In this document: piece after piece, positions 24,970-33,211 of the stretch | How positions within the stretch are numbered: position 1 is the stretch's first letter | Layout: each line of letters begins with the position of its first letter | Assembly (NCBI GenBank): GCA_943326015.2 | Contig: CALPRQ020000001.1 | Coordinates: 1-64,000 of the forward strand | Length of the DNA stretch: 64,000 nt | Reading direction: 5' to 3' | Source of the DNA: Chitinophaga pinensis | Lineage (GTDB): Bacteria > Pseudomonadota > Gammaproteobacteria > Burkholderiales > Burkholderiaceae_C | Program-made: the position numbers and the translations under genes | The notes under the pieces: generated by a model | Database searches by the model: none | Seen by the model: only the letters and a program-made list of their open reading frames with translations | Told to the model about the DNA's origin: nothing

Positions 24970-26250
24970 ATGACGATAGCGATTTTTCTCGGAGCGCTCT
25001 TGGGCGCGATGGCGCTGGGCGTGCCGATCGCCTTCTCGCTGCTGCTGACCGGCGCGGCGTTGATGTGGCACCTCGACATGTTCGACGCACAGATCCTGGC
25101 GCAGAACGTGATTGAGGGCAGCAACAGCTTCCCGCTGCTCGCGGTGCCCTTCTTCATGCTGGCCGGCGAGATCATGAACGCCGGCGGCCTGTCGCGCCGG
25201 ATCGTGAACTTCGCGATGGCGCTGGTCGGTCATGTGCGCGGCGGCCTGGGCTATGTCGGCATCATGGCCGCGATCATCATGGCCGCGCTGTCGGGCTCGG
25301 CGGTGGCCGATGCCGCGGCGCTCGCCGCGCTGCTGCTGCCGATGATGAACCGCGCCGGCTACGACACGGCGCGCTCGGCCGGGCTGCTGTCTGCCGCGAG
25401 CATCATCGCGCCGATCATCCCGCCCTCGATCGGCTTCGTGGTCTTCGGCGTGGCGGCCAACGTCTCGGTTTCCAAGCTCTTCATGGCCGGCATCGCGCCG
25501 GGCCTGATGCTGGGCCTGGCGCTGTGGCTGACCTGGTGGTGGCTGGTGCGCAAGGAGAACATTCAGGCCGAACCGCGCAAGAGCGTCGTCGAGATCGTCG
25601 GCGCGTTCAAGGAGGCGACCTGGGCGCTGGTGCTGCCGGTCATCGTCGTCGTCGGCCTCAAGATGGGCGTGTTCACGCCGACCGAAGCGGCCGTGGTCGC
25701 CGCCGTCTACGCGCTGTTCGTCTCGACCGTGATCTACCGCGAGATCAAGCTCGACCAGCTCTACGGCCTGTTCCTGGCCGCTGCCAAGACCACCGCGGTG
25801 ATCATGTTCCTGGTCGCCGCCGCGATGGTCTCGGCCTGGATGATCACGGTCGCCAACCTGCCCAACGAGCTCATCACGCTGCTCGAGCCGCTGCTCGACA
25901 GCCCCAAGCTGCTGATGCTCGCCTTCATGCTGGTGACCATGCTGGTCGGCACCGCGATGGACATGACGCCGACCATCCTGATCCTGACGCCGGTCTTCAT
26001 GCCGTTGGTCAAGGCCGCCGGCATCGATCCGGTCTACTTCGGCGTGCTGTTCATGATCAACAATGCGATCGGCCTGATCACGCCGCCGGTGGGCACCGTG
26101 CTGTCGACGGTGGCCGGCGTCGGCAAGGTCAGCATGGACGAGGTGACCAAGGGCGTCTGGCCGTTCATGGTCGCCCAGTTCGCGCTCATGTTCCTGATGG
26201 TCGCCTTCCCCGAGATCGTCATGGTCCCGGCGCGCTGGTTCTACGGCTGA
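24970..26250 (+). CDS. dctM: TRAP transporter large permease (DctM)
   Basis: A protein of 426 aa with about 12 helices. PLLAVPFFMLAGEIMNAGG and PIIPPSIGFVVFG are DctM hallmarks. GGAGAAACAG precedes the ATG; 29 bp after dctQ. Confidence 0.92.
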   Translation: MTIAIFLGALLGAMALGVPIAFSLLLTGAALMWHLDMFDAQILAQNVIEGSNSFPLLAVPFFMLAGEIMNAGGLSRRIVNFAMALVGHVRGGLGYVGIMAAIIMAALSGSAVADAAALAALLLPMMNRAGYDTARSAGLLSAASIIAPIIPPSIGFVVFGVAANVSVSKLFMAGIAPGLMLGLALWLTWWWLVRKENIQAEPRKSVVEIVGAFKEATWALVLPVIVVVGLKMGVFTPTEAAVVAAVYALFVSTVIYREIKLDQLYGLFLAAAKTTAVIMFLVAAAMVSAWMITVANLPNELITLLEPLLDSPKLLMLAFMLVTMLVGTAMDMTPTILILTPVFMPLVKAAGIDPVYFGVLFMINNAIGLITPPVGTVLSTVAGVGKVSMDEVTKGVWPFMVAQFALMFLMVAFPEIVMVPARWFYG

Positions 26251-26263
26251 TCCACAGTTCCCA

Positions 26264-26297
26264 GCGCCTGGCGTGACGGGTACGCCATGCCAGGCGC
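26264..26297 (+). repeat. Hairpin between dctM and dctP
   Basis: GCGCCTGGC pairs with GCCAGGCGC around a 16-nt loop that can itself fold. A probable processing or attenuation site that lets the binding protein be made at a different level. Confidence 0.45.
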
Positions 26298-26342
26298 AAT
26301 AATGAAGCGTACGACCATCCATCCCCAGACTGGAGACTCCAC

Positions 26343-27344
26343 ATGAAGCGTGTGTTCATCAAGACCATCCTCGCCACCGTCACGCTGGCCGCCTGCGGCC
26401 TGGCCGCCGCGCAGGACAGCAAGACCATCAAGTTCGCGACCCAGAACCCCAAGGGCCACCCGCTGGTGGTCGGCATGGAGAAGTTCAAGGAGATCGTCGA
26501 GGCCAAGTCCGGCGGCAAGCTCAAGGTCAACCTGTTCCCGGGCGGCACCCTGGGCAGCGACCAGGCCAACGTCTCGGCGCTGCAGGGCGGCACGCTCGAG
26601 ATGGTGACGATGAACTCGGGCATCCTGGCCAACCAGGTCAAGGAATTCGCGATCTGGGACTTCCCCTTCATGTTCGCCAACGCAAAGGAAGCCGACGCGG
26701 CGATGGACGGCGCCTTCGGCCAGAAGATGCATGCCAAGCTCGAACCCAAGGGCCTGGTCGGCCTGGCCTACTATGAGCTGGGCTTTCGCCAAATCACCAA
26801 CAGCAAGCGCCCGATCAACAAGCTCGAAGATCTCGCCGGCCTCAAGCTGCGCGTGATCCCGAACCCGATCAACATCGACTGGGTCAAGGCGCTCGGCGCG
26901 AACCCGACCCCGCTGCCCTTCCCCGAGGTCTACGGCGCGATGGAGCAAAGCGCGATCGACGGTCAGGAAAACCCGATCTCGGTCATCAACGTCAACAAGT
27001 TCTACGAAGTGCAGAAGAACCTGGTGCTGAGCAACCACCAGTACAACCCGCAGTCGGTGCTGATCAGCAAGAAGTTCTGGGACGGCCTGAACGCCGATCA
27101 GAAGAAGATCATCGCCGATGCGGCCAAGGAATCGTCCAAGTACCAGCGTGACTACAACCGCAGCCAGGATACCGGCGCGCTCGCCAACCTGAAGAAGAAC
27201 GGCGTGCAGGTGACCGAACTGCCGGCGGCCGAACTCGCCAAGCTGCGCGACAAGCTGCGTCCGGTGACCGCCAAGTACGCGGTCAACGTCGGCCAGGAAA
27301 CCGTGCAGGATCTGCAGACCGAACTGGCCAAGGTCCGCAAGTAA
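26343..27344 (+). CDS. dctP: TRAP transporter periplasmic binding protein (DctP)
   Basis: A protein of 333 aa. A signal peptide of about 23 residues ends LAAAQ. KTIKFATQNPKGHPLVVGMEKF is the DctP opening, and DLAGLKLRVIPNP holds the conserved Arg that binds a substrate carboxylate. Next to aroQ and a shikimate/quinate dehydrogenase, the ligand is probably quinate, shikimate or a close relative (inference). Confidence 0.9.
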   Translation: MKRVFIKTILATVTLAACGLAAAQDSKTIKFATQNPKGHPLVVGMEKFKEIVEAKSGGKLKVNLFPGGTLGSDQANVSALQGGTLEMVTMNSGILANQVKEFAIWDFPFMFANAKEADAAMDGAFGQKMHAKLEPKGLVGLAYYELGFRQITNSKRPINKLEDLAGLKLRVIPNPINIDWVKALGANPTPLPFPEVYGAMEQSAIDGQENPISVINVNKFYEVQKNLVLSNHQYNPQSVLISKKFWDGLNADQKKIIADAAKESSKYQRDYNRSQDTGALANLKKNGVQVTELPAAELAKLRDKLRPVTAKYAVNVGQETVQDLQTELAKVRK

Positions 27345-27350
27345 GAGCGG

Positions 27351-27382
27351 AAAGGGCGCCGGATGGCCGGCGTCCCTTTTTT
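27351..27382 (+). terminator. Rho-independent terminator after dctP
   Basis: GGGCGCCGG-ATGG-CCGGCGTCCC (one bulge) followed by TTTTTT. It separates the TRAP operon from aroQ, which therefore needs its own promoter. Confidence 0.85.
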
Positions 27383-27393
27383 GACAGACTGTA

Positions 27394-27406
27394 AACCAAC
27401 TGGTTC
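27394..27406 (+). promoter_or_regulatory. Putative TetR operator upstream of aroQ
   Basis: AACCAACTGGTTC with ACCA/TGGT symmetry, followed by GTAC, 7 bp before the aroQ ATG. Related to the sites at 23632 and 24365. Confidence 0.55.
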
Positions 27407-27413
27407 GTACACA

Positions 27414-27887
27414 ATGAAGAAGATCCTGATCCTCAACGGCCCCAACCTGAACCTGCTCGGTACGCGCGAGCCGGCGCAATACGGCTACACCACGCTGGCC
27501 GACGTCGAGGCCTTCTGCCAGGCCCACGGCGAGCAGATCGGCTACGAGGTCGAGTGCTTCCAGAGCAACTGGGAAGGCGCCCTGCTCGACAAGATCCACG
27601 AGTACGGCCGCCTCTACCAGGCCGGCGAGGCGCTCGGCATCGTGTTCAACCCCGGTGCGTTCACGCACACGTCGATCGCCTTGCATGACGCCATCAAGGG
27701 CGTCGATCCGCTGCCGGTGATCGAATGCCATATCTCCAACGTGCATGCGCGCGAGGAATTCCGCCACCACAGCTGGGTCTCGCCGGCCGCCGCCGGTATC
27801 GTGGTCGGCTTCGGCGTTGACGGCTACCTGGTCGCGATCGACGGCCTGGTGCGCAAGTTCGTCAACAGTTCGGCGCGCAAGGCCTGA
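27414..27887 (+). CDS. aroQ: Type II 3-dehydroquinate dehydratase
   Basis: A protein of 157 aa. It converts 3-dehydroquinate to 3-dehydroshikimate. ILNGPNLNLLGTREP, FQSNWEG, NPGAFTHTS, ECHISN and REEFRHHS are the full type II active-site set, including the catalytic Tyr (YGYTT) and the HTHTS-like loop. The start at 27414 fits the family; an upstream in-frame ATG lies in the terminator. Its place after a TRAP importer and before a shikimate/quinate dehydrogenase points to a catabolic (qui-type) role. Confidence 0.95.
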   Translation: MKKILILNGPNLNLLGTREPAQYGYTTLADVEAFCQAHGEQIGYEVECFQSNWEGALLDKIHEYGRLYQAGEALGIVFNPGAFTHTSIALHDAIKGVDPLPVIECHISNVHAREEFRHHSWVSPAAAGIVVGFGVDGYLVAIDGLVRKFVNSSARKA

Positions 27888-27904
27888 ACCCGGGAACAGA
27901 TGAC

Positions 27905-28738
27905 ATGATCACTGGCAACACCGAAATCATCGCCCACATCGGCTACCCGACTTTCAGCTTCAAGTCGCCGATGATCTACAACCCCTACTTCGAGCAGGCC
28001 GGCATCGACTGCGTGGTGGTGCCGATGGGCTGCCAGGCGCCCGACTACCCGGCCTTTCTCAAGTCGGTGTTCCAGCTCACCAACATCCGCGGCGCGCTGA
28101 TCACGATGCCGCACAAGGTCACGACGGTGGGCCTGCTCGACGAGGTCACGGCCACCGTCAAGGTCGCCGGTGCCTGCAACGCCGTCAAGCGCCTGGCTGA
28201 CGGCCGCCTGGTCGGCGACATGTTCGACGGCGCCGGCTTCGTGCGCGGCGTACAGCGCAAGGGCCTCGACCTGAACGGCGCGCGCGTGCTGGTGGTCGGC
28301 AGCGGCGGCGTCGGCTCGGCAATCGCGGCCTCGCTGGCTGGCGCCGGCATCGCCTCGATCAGCCTGTTCGACGTCAACACCGCCTCGGCCGAGGCCCTGG
28401 GCCAGCGCATCCAGGCCCAATACCCCCGGATCGAGGTCCGCACCGGCTCCAACGACCCGGCCGGCCATGACCTGGTCGTCAACGCCACGCCGATGGGCAT
28501 GAAGGCCGGCGACCCGCTGCCGCTCGACGTCAGCCGCCTGGCACCCGAAACCTTCGTCGGCGAAGTCGTGATGGCGTCCGAGGTGACCGCCTTCCTGGCC
28601 GCGGCGCGCGAGCGCGGCTGCCGCACCCAGGTCGGCTCCGACATGCTGTTCGAGCAGATCCCGGCCTACCTCGAATACTTCGGCCTGCCGACCACGACTG
28701 CCGAGCAGCTGCGCTCGGTGGCCCGTCTGTCATACTGA
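27905..28738 (+). CDS. Shikimate/quinate dehydrogenase (AroE family, paralogue 2)
   Basis: A protein of 277 aa. TMPHK holds the catalytic Lys, GDMFDG the Asp, and GSGGVGSAIA the dinucleotide site. As in paralogue 1, the first Ser of the S-K-S-P substrate motif is replaced (Phe19; Ser21 kept) and NTDG is MFDG. Located 17 bp after aroQ, it probably oxidises quinate or shikimate to the 3-dehydro acid. The two paralogues share motif changes but differ in many residues, so they may act on different hydroaromatics. Confidence 0.87.
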   Translation: MITGNTEIIAHIGYPTFSFKSPMIYNPYFEQAGIDCVVVPMGCQAPDYPAFLKSVFQLTNIRGALITMPHKVTTVGLLDEVTATVKVAGACNAVKRLADGRLVGDMFDGAGFVRGVQRKGLDLNGARVLVVGSGGVGSAIAASLAGAGIASISLFDVNTASAEALGQRIQAQYPRIEVRTGSNDPAGHDLVVNATPMGMKAGDPLPLDVSRLAPETFVGEVVMASEVTAFLAAARERGCRTQVGSDMLFEQIPAYLEYFGLPTTTAEQLRSVARLSY

Positions 28739-28776
28739 CGGCTGACTGACGTTTCTCGCATCGACACTCACCAGCC

Positions 28777-28800
28777 AGCCCGCCACCGGCGGGCTTTTTT
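28777..28800 (+). terminator. Rho-independent terminator
   Basis: GCCCGCC-ACC-GGCGGGC followed by TTTTTT, 38 bp after the dehydrogenase stop. Confidence 0.93.
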
Positions 28801-28805
28801 CCGCC

Positions 28806-29738
28806 ATGCTGCATATCCTCTCGATCACCTCGCCCATCTTCCTGCTGATCGCCATCGGCTACCTGGCCGTCTGGCGCGGCGTCTTCAGGCGCGAGGACAT
28901 GCTGGTGCTGGGCAAGCTGCTGGTCGACTTCCTGCTGCCGGCGCTGGTCTGCCGCGCCATCAGCCAGTTCCCGCTGCACGAGGTGCTCAACCTGCGCTAT
29001 CTGGCGGCCTACGGCGCCGGCTCAGGCCTGGCCTTGCTGGCCGGCGTGCTCTACGGGCGCTGGCGCCGCATGGCCTGGCCACAGGCCGCACTGACCGGCA
29101 TGGGCCTGTCGGCCTCCAACACCATCTTCGTCGGCTTTCCCATCATCAGCGAGCTGATCGGCCCGGGCGCGACGATCGCGATGACGCTCGGCGTGCTGGT
29201 CGAGAACCTGCTGGTGGTCCCCATCGTGCTGCTGCTGGCCGGACGCGATGCCAGCCTGCCCTGGCAGCGCTCGCTGGCCCAGTCCCTGCGCACGCTGGCG
29301 CGCAACCCCATCATCTGGGCCATCGTCGCCGGCGTGGCCTGCTCGGCGCTCGAATTCAAGCTGCCCTATGTGCTGGATCGCAGCCTGCAAATCGTCGGCT
29401 CGGCCGCGCCCGGCGTCGCGCTGATCATGATCGGCGGCGTGCTGGTCGGCCAGCGCCTGCAAGGCATGCAGCTGGACCTGCCGGTCGTGCTCGTCGGCAA
29501 GCTGCTGCTGCACCCGCTGTGCGTGCTGGGCGCGCTCGCCCTGCTGCCGGCCGTGGCGCCCGAGCTGCACCAGGCCGCCATCCTATACGCCTGCATGCCG
29601 CTGCCAGCGCTGTTCTCGGCGCTGGCACAGCGCCTGGGCCACGGCGGCTACGCCGCCACCCTGCTGGTGGCCTCGACCGTGGCTGCCTTCTTCAGCGTCA
29701 ACGCCTGGATCTGGGTCGTGATGCACGGGCTGGGCTGA
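28806..29738 (+). CDS. AEC-family permease (auxin efflux carrier type)
   Basis: A protein of 310 aa with about ten helices in two inverted halves. LLVDFLLPALVCRAIS is the AEC N-terminal helix with the characteristic LP, and the second half begins near RNPIIWAIVAG. Bacterial AEC proteins move malonate, malate or related acids, often as exporters. Its ATG follows the terminator by only 6 bp, so it needs its own promoter or read-through. The substrate is unknown. Confidence 0.82.
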   Translation: MLHILSITSPIFLLIAIGYLAVWRGVFRREDMLVLGKLLVDFLLPALVCRAISQFPLHEVLNLRYLAAYGAGSGLALLAGVLYGRWRRMAWPQAALTGMGLSASNTIFVGFPIISELIGPGATIAMTLGVLVENLLVVPIVLLLAGRDASLPWQRSLAQSLRTLARNPIIWAIVAGVACSALEFKLPYVLDRSLQIVGSAAPGVALIMIGGVLVGQRLQGMQLDLPVVLVGKLLLHPLCVLGALALLPAVAPELHQAAILYACMPLPALFSALAQRLGHGGYAATLLVASTVAAFFSVNAWIWVVMHGLG

Positions 29739-29786
29739 TAGGCTGACACGCTGGCCGGCCGCTACCGCCAACCGCTCGCACCAGCC

Positions 29787-30695
29787 TCAGCCCGGCATCT
29801 TGAGGCGCATCTGGTTCGGCAGCGGCACCGAGCAGCGCAGCACCTCCTCGGCCAGCCAGAGCGCGGACTTGCGCGCGCGCCCGGCCACGAAGGGCAATGG
29901 CATCTGCACATAGTCGTCGTTGAAGACCTCGAAGCTGTAGTCGCCCTGGTAGCCCAGGCGGTCCAGCCGCAGCACCAGGTCGACCAGCTGCTCGCTGTGC
30001 ACGCCTTCGCCCGGGAAGACGCGGAAGGTGCGCGCGGTCGTCATGCGCTCCTCGAAGGTCTTGGTCTCCTGCCACATGAAGTCGGCCAGCTGTACCAGGA
30101 AGATCTTGCTCGGGTCGAGGTAGTCGATCTCGTCGAGCGGGGTCTTGGCCGCGAAGATATGGTAGGAATCGATGCCGATGCCGAGGTTCGGGCAGTCGGC
30201 GCGCTGCACCACGTCCCAGGCGGTGGTGAACTCGTTGATCGTGCGGCCCCAGGACAGGCCTTCGAAGGCGATCCTGATGCCGTGCGGAATCGCCAGCAGC
30301 GCGAGCTTGCGCAGGTCGCGCGCGATCTGGTCGAAGTCCGAGCTCGCGTGCGCCGAGGTCGACGAACAGGCCAGCAGCACCTTGCAGCCGAGCGCGGCGC
30401 ACATCTCGAGCATCATCTTGGCGATGTCGATCTTGTAGTGGTGCAGATGCCCGCTCAGGCCCTCGAAATCGCGCAGGACCTGGAAACCGGTGCCACGCAG
30501 ACCGCTGTCATGCACGGCCTGGACCGCGGCCTGCCAGCCGCCAGGGTGGCCGACCAGGTCGTTGGCCTTGAGCATGACCTGGCTGAAGCCGGCCTCCTTC
30601 ATCGCCGCCAGCTTGGCCTCGAGCGGCCCGGCCAGCGTGATGGTGTCCATGCCGAAGCCGGCAATGGCCTGGGCTGTGCTGCGCTTGAGCGTCAT
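29787..30695 (-). CDS. 3-dehydroshikimate dehydratase (QuiC-type TIM barrel)
   Basis: A protein of 302 aa. TIM barrel with putative metal ligands Glu145 (AFEGLSWGR), Asp176 (GIDSYHIF), Gln202 (VQLADFMW) and Glu256 (FEVFND), the E-D-Q-E pattern I associate with QuiC1. It would convert 3-dehydroshikimate to protocatechuate, which matches aroQ and the dehydrogenase nearby. In pseudomonad QuiC1 this domain is fused to a C-terminal HPPD-like domain; here it stands alone and follows the HPPD-like gene with a 3-bp gap. Confidence 0.85.
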   Translation of the reverse strand: MTLKRSTAQAIAGFGMDTITLAGPLEAKLAAMKEAGFSQVMLKANDLVGHPGGWQAAVQAVHDSGLRGTGFQVLRDFEGLSGHLHHYKIDIAKMMLEMCAALGCKVLLACSSTSAHASSDFDQIARDLRKLALLAIPHGIRIAFEGLSWGRTINEFTTAWDVVQRADCPNLGIGIDSYHIFAAKTPLDEIDYLDPSKIFLVQLADFMWQETKTFEERMTTARTFRVFPGEGVHSEQLVDLVLRLDRLGYQGDYSFEVFNDDYVQMPLPFVAGRARKSALWLAEEVLRCSVPLPNQMRLKMPG

Positions 30696-30698
30696 GGT

Positions 30699-31613
30699 TC
30701 AGGCCTTCTCGTCGTGGACCAGCTCGAACACCACCGAGCCGAGATAGGTCTTGCTGATCGCGCCGCGCGCGCCGCTGTGCGCGGCCGGACTCTCGACGAA
30801 CTCGACACCGAGCGCGCGCAGTGCCTGCACCGCGGCCGGCACGTCGGGCACGCCCAGGCCGATGCGCTGCAGCCGCTCGTCGGCGTCCATCACGTTGACG
30901 TCGGGCTCGATCAGCTGGATCATGAAACGCTGGTCCGGGTCCAGCGCCGGCGTGCGCAGCAGCTTGCCCTTGGGCATGATGCCGAAGCGCTGCTCGTCGG
31001 GGATCAGCTCGGCGCCGATCAGCTCGCGGTAGAACTCGATCCAGTCGTAGCTGCGCTCCGGGCCGATGTACTGCACGATGCCGAAGAAATGGATGCCCGC
31101 CGTCGCCGCCGGGCGCTGCTCGACCGACGGAATCGGCACGAAGTCGACGTCGTAGATCGAGAACTCCTTGTAGCGATCGACGAAGTAGATCCGGCTGCCA
31201 CCGGCGCCGTGGATGGCGGGAATGTTGAGCTCCATCACCTCGGGGTGGGTGCTGACCTCCCAGGCGCCACGCTCGAGCACATACTCGTAGGCGGCGCGCG
31301 CGTCGCGCACGCGCAGCGCAATCGCCGAAATGCTCGGCGCCTCGCTAACGCGGCCGGCGCCATGGGCCACCGGCGGGTGGGCGTTGAGCACGATGTTGAG
31401 CTCGCCCTGGCGGTACAGCAGCACCTCGCGCGAGCGGTGGCGCGCGACCGGCTTGAAGCCCATGGTTTCGAGCACCTGGCCCAGCGCCTGCGGCTTGGCG
31501 GTGGCGAACTCGATGAACTCGATGCCGTCCAGGCCGATCGGGTTGGCAGCATCGCTGAAAGAGGCTTGCAGCGGCTCGCGCTCGCCGGCCGACTTGAGCA
31601 GAAGGTCACTCAT
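30699..31613 (-). CDS. HPPD-like (VOC-fold) protein, separate partner of the dehydroshikimate dehydratase
   Basis: A protein of 304 aa with two VOC halves: GIEFIEFATAKPQALGQVL at about 30, and GIHFFGIVQYIGPE at about 174. It resembles 4-hydroxyphenylpyruvate dioxygenase and the C-terminal domain of QuiC1. Of the HPPD iron ligands, His175 and Glu297 (VFELVHDE) can be matched, but the second His appears as Arg250 (RLQRIGLGV), so dioxygenase activity is doubtful. It probably supports dehydroshikimate dehydratase activity or stability. First gene of a two-gene leftward operon, divergent from the IclR regulator. Confidence 0.8.
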   Translation of the reverse strand: MSDLLLKSAGEREPLQASFSDAANPIGLDGIEFIEFATAKPQALGQVLETMGFKPVARHRSREVLLYRQGELNIVLNAHPPVAHGAGRVSEAPSISAIALRVRDARAAYEYVLERGAWEVSTHPEVMELNIPAIHGAGGSRIYFVDRYKEFSIYDVDFVPIPSVEQRPAATAGIHFFGIVQYIGPERSYDWIEFYRELIGAELIPDEQRFGIMPKGKLLRTPALDPDQRFMIQLIEPDVNVMDADERLQRIGLGVPDVPAAVQALRALGVEFVESPAAHSGARGAISKTYLGSVVFELVHDEKA

Positions 31614-31669
31614 CAGATATCTCCAGATTCAGCCAGCACTGTAAGCCAGTCCGGGGGACTCTTCTCGCA

Positions 31670-31720
31670 TTTGATCAACTGAAAAGATCGACAATCGAAC
31701 GCCTTATATCAATGATCAAA
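31670..31720. promoter_or_regulatory. Divergent control region with PcaR-like box and TGATCA repeats
   Basis: GATCGACAATCGAAC (31686-31700) has TCGA/TCGA symmetry. Its reverse complement matches the PcaR box I recall (GTTCGATAATCGCAC) at 11 of 15 positions. It is flanked by TTTGATCA (31670-31677) and TGATCAAA (31713-31720), an inverted pair about four helical turns apart. It lies between the HPPD-like/dehydratase operon and the IclR gene, the expected place for that regulator. Confidence 0.55.
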
Positions 31721-31741
31721 CGGAATAGATAAAAATATCCC

Positions 31742-32521
31742 ATGCAAGACTCCGATACCCCCTTCACGCTTGAGCGCCGCGACTGGATCGCAGGGCTTGA
31801 GAAGGGACTGGCCGTGATCGAGGCCTTCGACGCCGAGCACCCGCGCCTGAGCGCCAGCCAGGCCGGTCAGCGCTGCGGCCTGACCCGCACGGCGGCGCGC
31901 CGCCACCTGCTCACGCTGGTGCATCTGGGCTATGTCACGACCGACGGCAAGCTGTTCTCGCTCACGCCGCGCGTGCTGCGCCTGGGCCAGGCCTACCTGG
32001 AGTCGGCGCGGCTGCCGCGCGCGGTCCAGCCCTATCTGCAGCGGGTCACCGCCGGCACCGGCGAGGTCGCCTACGCCGGCGTGCTCGAACAGGACGAGCT
32101 GATCCATGTCGCGCGCAGCGGCACGCACCGCCAGCTCAACGCCGGCTACATGCTGGGCTCGCGCGTGCAGGCCCAGGTGACGGCGGCCGGCATGGTGATA
32201 CTGGCCATGTCAGGCCCCGAGTTCTACGAGCCCTGGCTGGCCCGGCAGGAACTGCGGGCCTACACCTCGCACACCGTGGTCGACAAGGACGAGTTGCGCC
32301 GGCTGCTCGAGCTGATCCGGCGCCAGGGCTGGGCGGTGTCAGAACAACAGCTCGAAATGAACTACCGCGGCGTGGCCGTGCCGCTGTACGACCACAAGGA
32401 CCAGCTGGTGGCCGCCATGAGCGTCACCATGCCGATGCAGAACGAGGGCAGCGCAGATGCCGTCCGGCGCGTGCTGCCGGTGCTGCAGGACACGGCACGC
32501 AGCATGCGGCCACTGCTCTGA
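31742..32521 (+). CDS. IclR-family regulator (PcaR/PcaU/PobR-like)
   Basis: A protein of 259 aa. GLEKGLAVIEAFDAEHPRLSASQAG and CGLTRTAARRHLLTLVHLGYV (HTH, about residues 17-70) closely resemble the beta-ketoadipate regulators. The C-terminal effector domain follows, ending GVAVPLYDHKDQLVAAMSV. Likely responds to protocatechuate, beta-ketoadipate or a hydroaromatic acid and controls the divergent dehydratase operon. The pca ring-cleavage genes themselves are not in this window. Confidence 0.87.
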   Translation: MQDSDTPFTLERRDWIAGLEKGLAVIEAFDAEHPRLSASQAGQRCGLTRTAARRHLLTLVHLGYVTTDGKLFSLTPRVLRLGQAYLESARLPRAVQPYLQRVTAGTGEVAYAGVLEQDELIHVARSGTHRQLNAGYMLGSRVQAQVTAAGMVILAMSGPEFYEPWLARQELRAYTSHTVVDKDELRRLLELIRRQGWAVSEQQLEMNYRGVAVPLYDHKDQLVAAMSVTMPMQNEGSADAVRRVLPVLQDTARSMRPLL

Positions 32522-32546
32522 CCTTGCTGGGTGCGACGCAGCGCCT

Positions 32547-33185
32547 TCAGCCTGCCGGCGGCTGCAGGTAACGCCGATCCGACCAGGTCGCCAGCCATTG
32601 CGGCGCGAAGGCCACGAAGATCGCGCTGAACATGCCGGTCAGGAAGGCGTCGCCCCAGGCCATCAGCCAGCGCGCCACCAGCGCTTCATGCAGGCTGACG
32701 CCGGTGAGCCAGCGCTGCGCGAATTCCTGCAGCAGGCCGGCGCCGAACACCGCCAGCGCCGTGCCCAGAAAACCTCGCCCCAGCGTGTAGACAAACAGGT
32801 TGGCCGGCATGAAGCGCCGCAACAGGGCGCCGATGCCGAGCGCCAGCGTCGCGGGCACCAGGCCCAGCCAGACCCATTGCGACAGCACGGCCGCAGCATC
32901 GTACTGGCCTATCGCCCAGACCAGCAGCGCCACCAGCGCCAGCACGGGTACCGCCAGCGGCCAGCCCAGCATCAGGGCCAGCAGGCTGGCACCCGAGAGC
33001 TGGATCTGCAGCCCCTGGGGCAATTGCTGTGGCAGCAGCCAGAACCAGGGCAGCAGCGCGAGCGCGGCCAGCGCGGGCGTCAGCAGCGGGCCGTTCAACA
33101 TGCGCCAAGGCCGAAGCGAGAAGGCGGCGACCAGCGCCGGCAATCCGAGCACCAGTTCCAGCATGAGCAAAGCGTCGTCGTCCAT
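32547..33185 (-). CDS. CbiM-like integral membrane protein
   Basis: A protein of 212 aa with about six hydrophobic helices, reminiscent of the energy-coupling-factor transporter permease/CbiM-like membrane proteins of COG3235 type. No ATPase or partner gene is adjacent, so function is uncertain. The start at 33185 follows GGAAGG. A much longer frame runs upstream, antisense-shifted through ffh, and is not real. Located downstream of ffh with a 26-bp gap. Confidence 0.6.
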   Translation of the reverse strand: MDDDALLMLELVLGLPALVAAFSLRPWRMLNGPLLTPALAALALLPWFWLLPQQLPQGLQIQLSGASLLALMLGWPLAVPVLALVALLVWAIGQYDAAAVLSQWVWLGLVPATLALGIGALLRRFMPANLFVYTLGRGFLGTALAVFGAGLLQEFAQRWLTGVSLHEALVARWLMAWGDAFLTGMFSAIFVAFAPQWLATWSDRRYLQPPAG

Positions 33186-33211
33186 CGCAGCCTTCCGCAG
33201 CTGGCAGCGGC

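Noticed and set aside
1-32546. Genomic island integrated at the tRNA-Arg genes
   Set aside because: A catabolic block next to tRNAs invites this, but there is no integrase, no copy of the tRNA 3' end near 32.5 kb, and no obvious change in base composition.
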